From the NCBI RefSeq assembly GCF_002797935.1, contig NZ_PGER01000001.1, forward strand, positions 1 to 64,000: a DNA stretch of 64,000 nt. Reading direction: 5' to 3'. This document shows, in pieces, positions 63,401 to 64,000 of this stretch. Every line of letters begins with the position of its first letter. Position 1 is the stretch's first letter. Below the pieces are notes generated by a model, which was not told the DNA's origin, did no database searches, and saw nothing but the letters and a program-made list of their open reading frames with translations. Source of the stretch: Flavobacterium sp. 1. Its GTDB lineage: Bacteria > Bacteroidota > Bacteroidia > Flavobacteriales > Flavobacteriaceae. A program made the translations under genes and the position numbers.

Positions 63401-64000
63401 ATGCCAAAAGACACATCCATTAAGTCCGTTTTAATAATAGGTTCAGGTCCGATTGTAATTGGTCAAGCATGCGAATTTGATTATGCTGGATCCCAATCTG
63501 CCCGTTCGATCCGTGAAGAAGGAATTGAAGTAATTTTGATTAACTCCAATCCAGCTACAATTATGACAGATCCTTCAATGGCGGATCATGTTTATTTGAA
63601 ACCCTTAACGACAAAATCGATTATTGAAATTCTAAAAGCACATCCTCAAATTGATGCAGTTTTGCCAACAATGGGAGGACAGACTGCTTTGAATTTATGT
63701 TTGGAAGCTGATGAAAAAGGGATTTGGCAGGATTTTGGAGTAAAATTAATAGGTGTTGATGTAAATGCGATTAATATTACCGAAGACAGAGAGCAGTTTA
63801 AACAGCTTTTAGAAAAAATTAATGTACCAACTGCACCTGCAAAAACGGCTACCTCTTATTTAGAAGGTAAAGAGATTGCACAGGAATTTGGTTTTCCATT
63901 AGTAATCCGTCCTTCATTTACGCTTGGAGGAACAGGAGCAGCAATCGTTTACAAAAAAGAAGATTTTGATGAGCTTTTAACAAGAGGTCTTGAAGCTTCG
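63401..64000 (+). CDS. carB: Carbamoyl-phosphate synthase large subunit (5' part, runs off the window)
   Basis: The first 200 codons: VLIIGSGPIVIGQACEFDYA, then GSQSARSIREEG and the ATP-grasp part LVIRPSFTLGGTGAA. CarB makes carbamoyl phosphate from glutamine, bicarbonate and ATP for pyrimidines and arginine. The gene continues past 64,000. No carA is seen in this window. Confidence 0.96.
   Translation, partial: MPKDTSIKSVLIIGSGPIVIGQACEFDYAGSQSARSIREEGIEVILINSNPATIMTDPSMADHVYLKPLTTKSIIEILKAHPQIDAVLPTMGGQTALNLCLEADEKGIWQDFGVKLIGVDVNAINITEDREQFKQLLEKINVPTAPAKTATSYLEGKEIAQEFGFPLVIRPSFTLGGTGAAIVYKKEDFDELLTRGLEAS

Overview
The window comes from a Bacteroidota genome, almost certainly a Flavobacterium. 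It is AT-rich. Several promoters fit the flavobacterial pattern TTG-N(17-23)-TAnnTTTG. The gene families (DUF4290, DUF5686, type B L31, DUF4199, GlmU-like sugar nucleotidyltransferase, ISAon1-type insertion sequence) are typical of the class Flavobacteriia.

Positions 1 to about 24,000 are an accessory island that stops at a tRNA-Met(CAT) gene (23965-24038, minus strand). From left to right it carries: a gene-poor AT-rich edge; a minus-strand type I restriction-modification operon, hsdM-hsdS-DUF262-AAA ATPase-unknown-hsdR, followed by a DUF5655 gene with a damaged start; a small unknown gene and an XRE regulator; a plus-strand four-gene cassette that starts with a HEPN-type protein; two IS3-family transposase genes, one of which truncated the other; a decayed mobilization region (tandem repeats, intact mobA, a deleted mobB); and a large serine recombinase. 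The recombinase is split by a 1,414-bp ISAon1/ISL3-type element flanked by a 10-bp target duplication. Removing the element and one repeat copy restores an open frame of about 518 codons whose last codons are read from the antisense of the tRNA gene. This looks like an integrated mobile element that has lost mobility but keeps a defence cargo. The three genes between hsdS and hsdR and the HEPN cassette are the best candidates for little-described systems.

From about 24,040 onward the window is ordinary chromosome: a START-like protein, a class IV aminotransferase, YqgE, HU, fmt, recQ, an AAA nucleotide-binding protein, DUF493, DUF4290, murA, a CDF transporter, DUF5686, aroQ, an outer membrane protein, xerD, a PAS histidine kinase, rny, a 6S-like RNA, zapA with a coiled-coil partner, an M23 peptidase, a TonB-dependent receptor, a lipoprotein, an HNH protein, DUF2971, an MsbA-like exporter, a phosphohexomutase, a glycosyltransferase, DUF4199, rpmE2, a GlmU-like enzyme, two alpha/beta hydrolases, an ABC-F ATPase, a GNAT protein, a redoxin, a TPR protein, rpmH and the start of carB.

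The intergenic spaces of this chromosomal part hold several rho-independent terminators and copies of a dispersed repeat whose conserved arms flank a variable stem-loop. MurA has Asp in place of the usual fosfomycin-reactive Cys.
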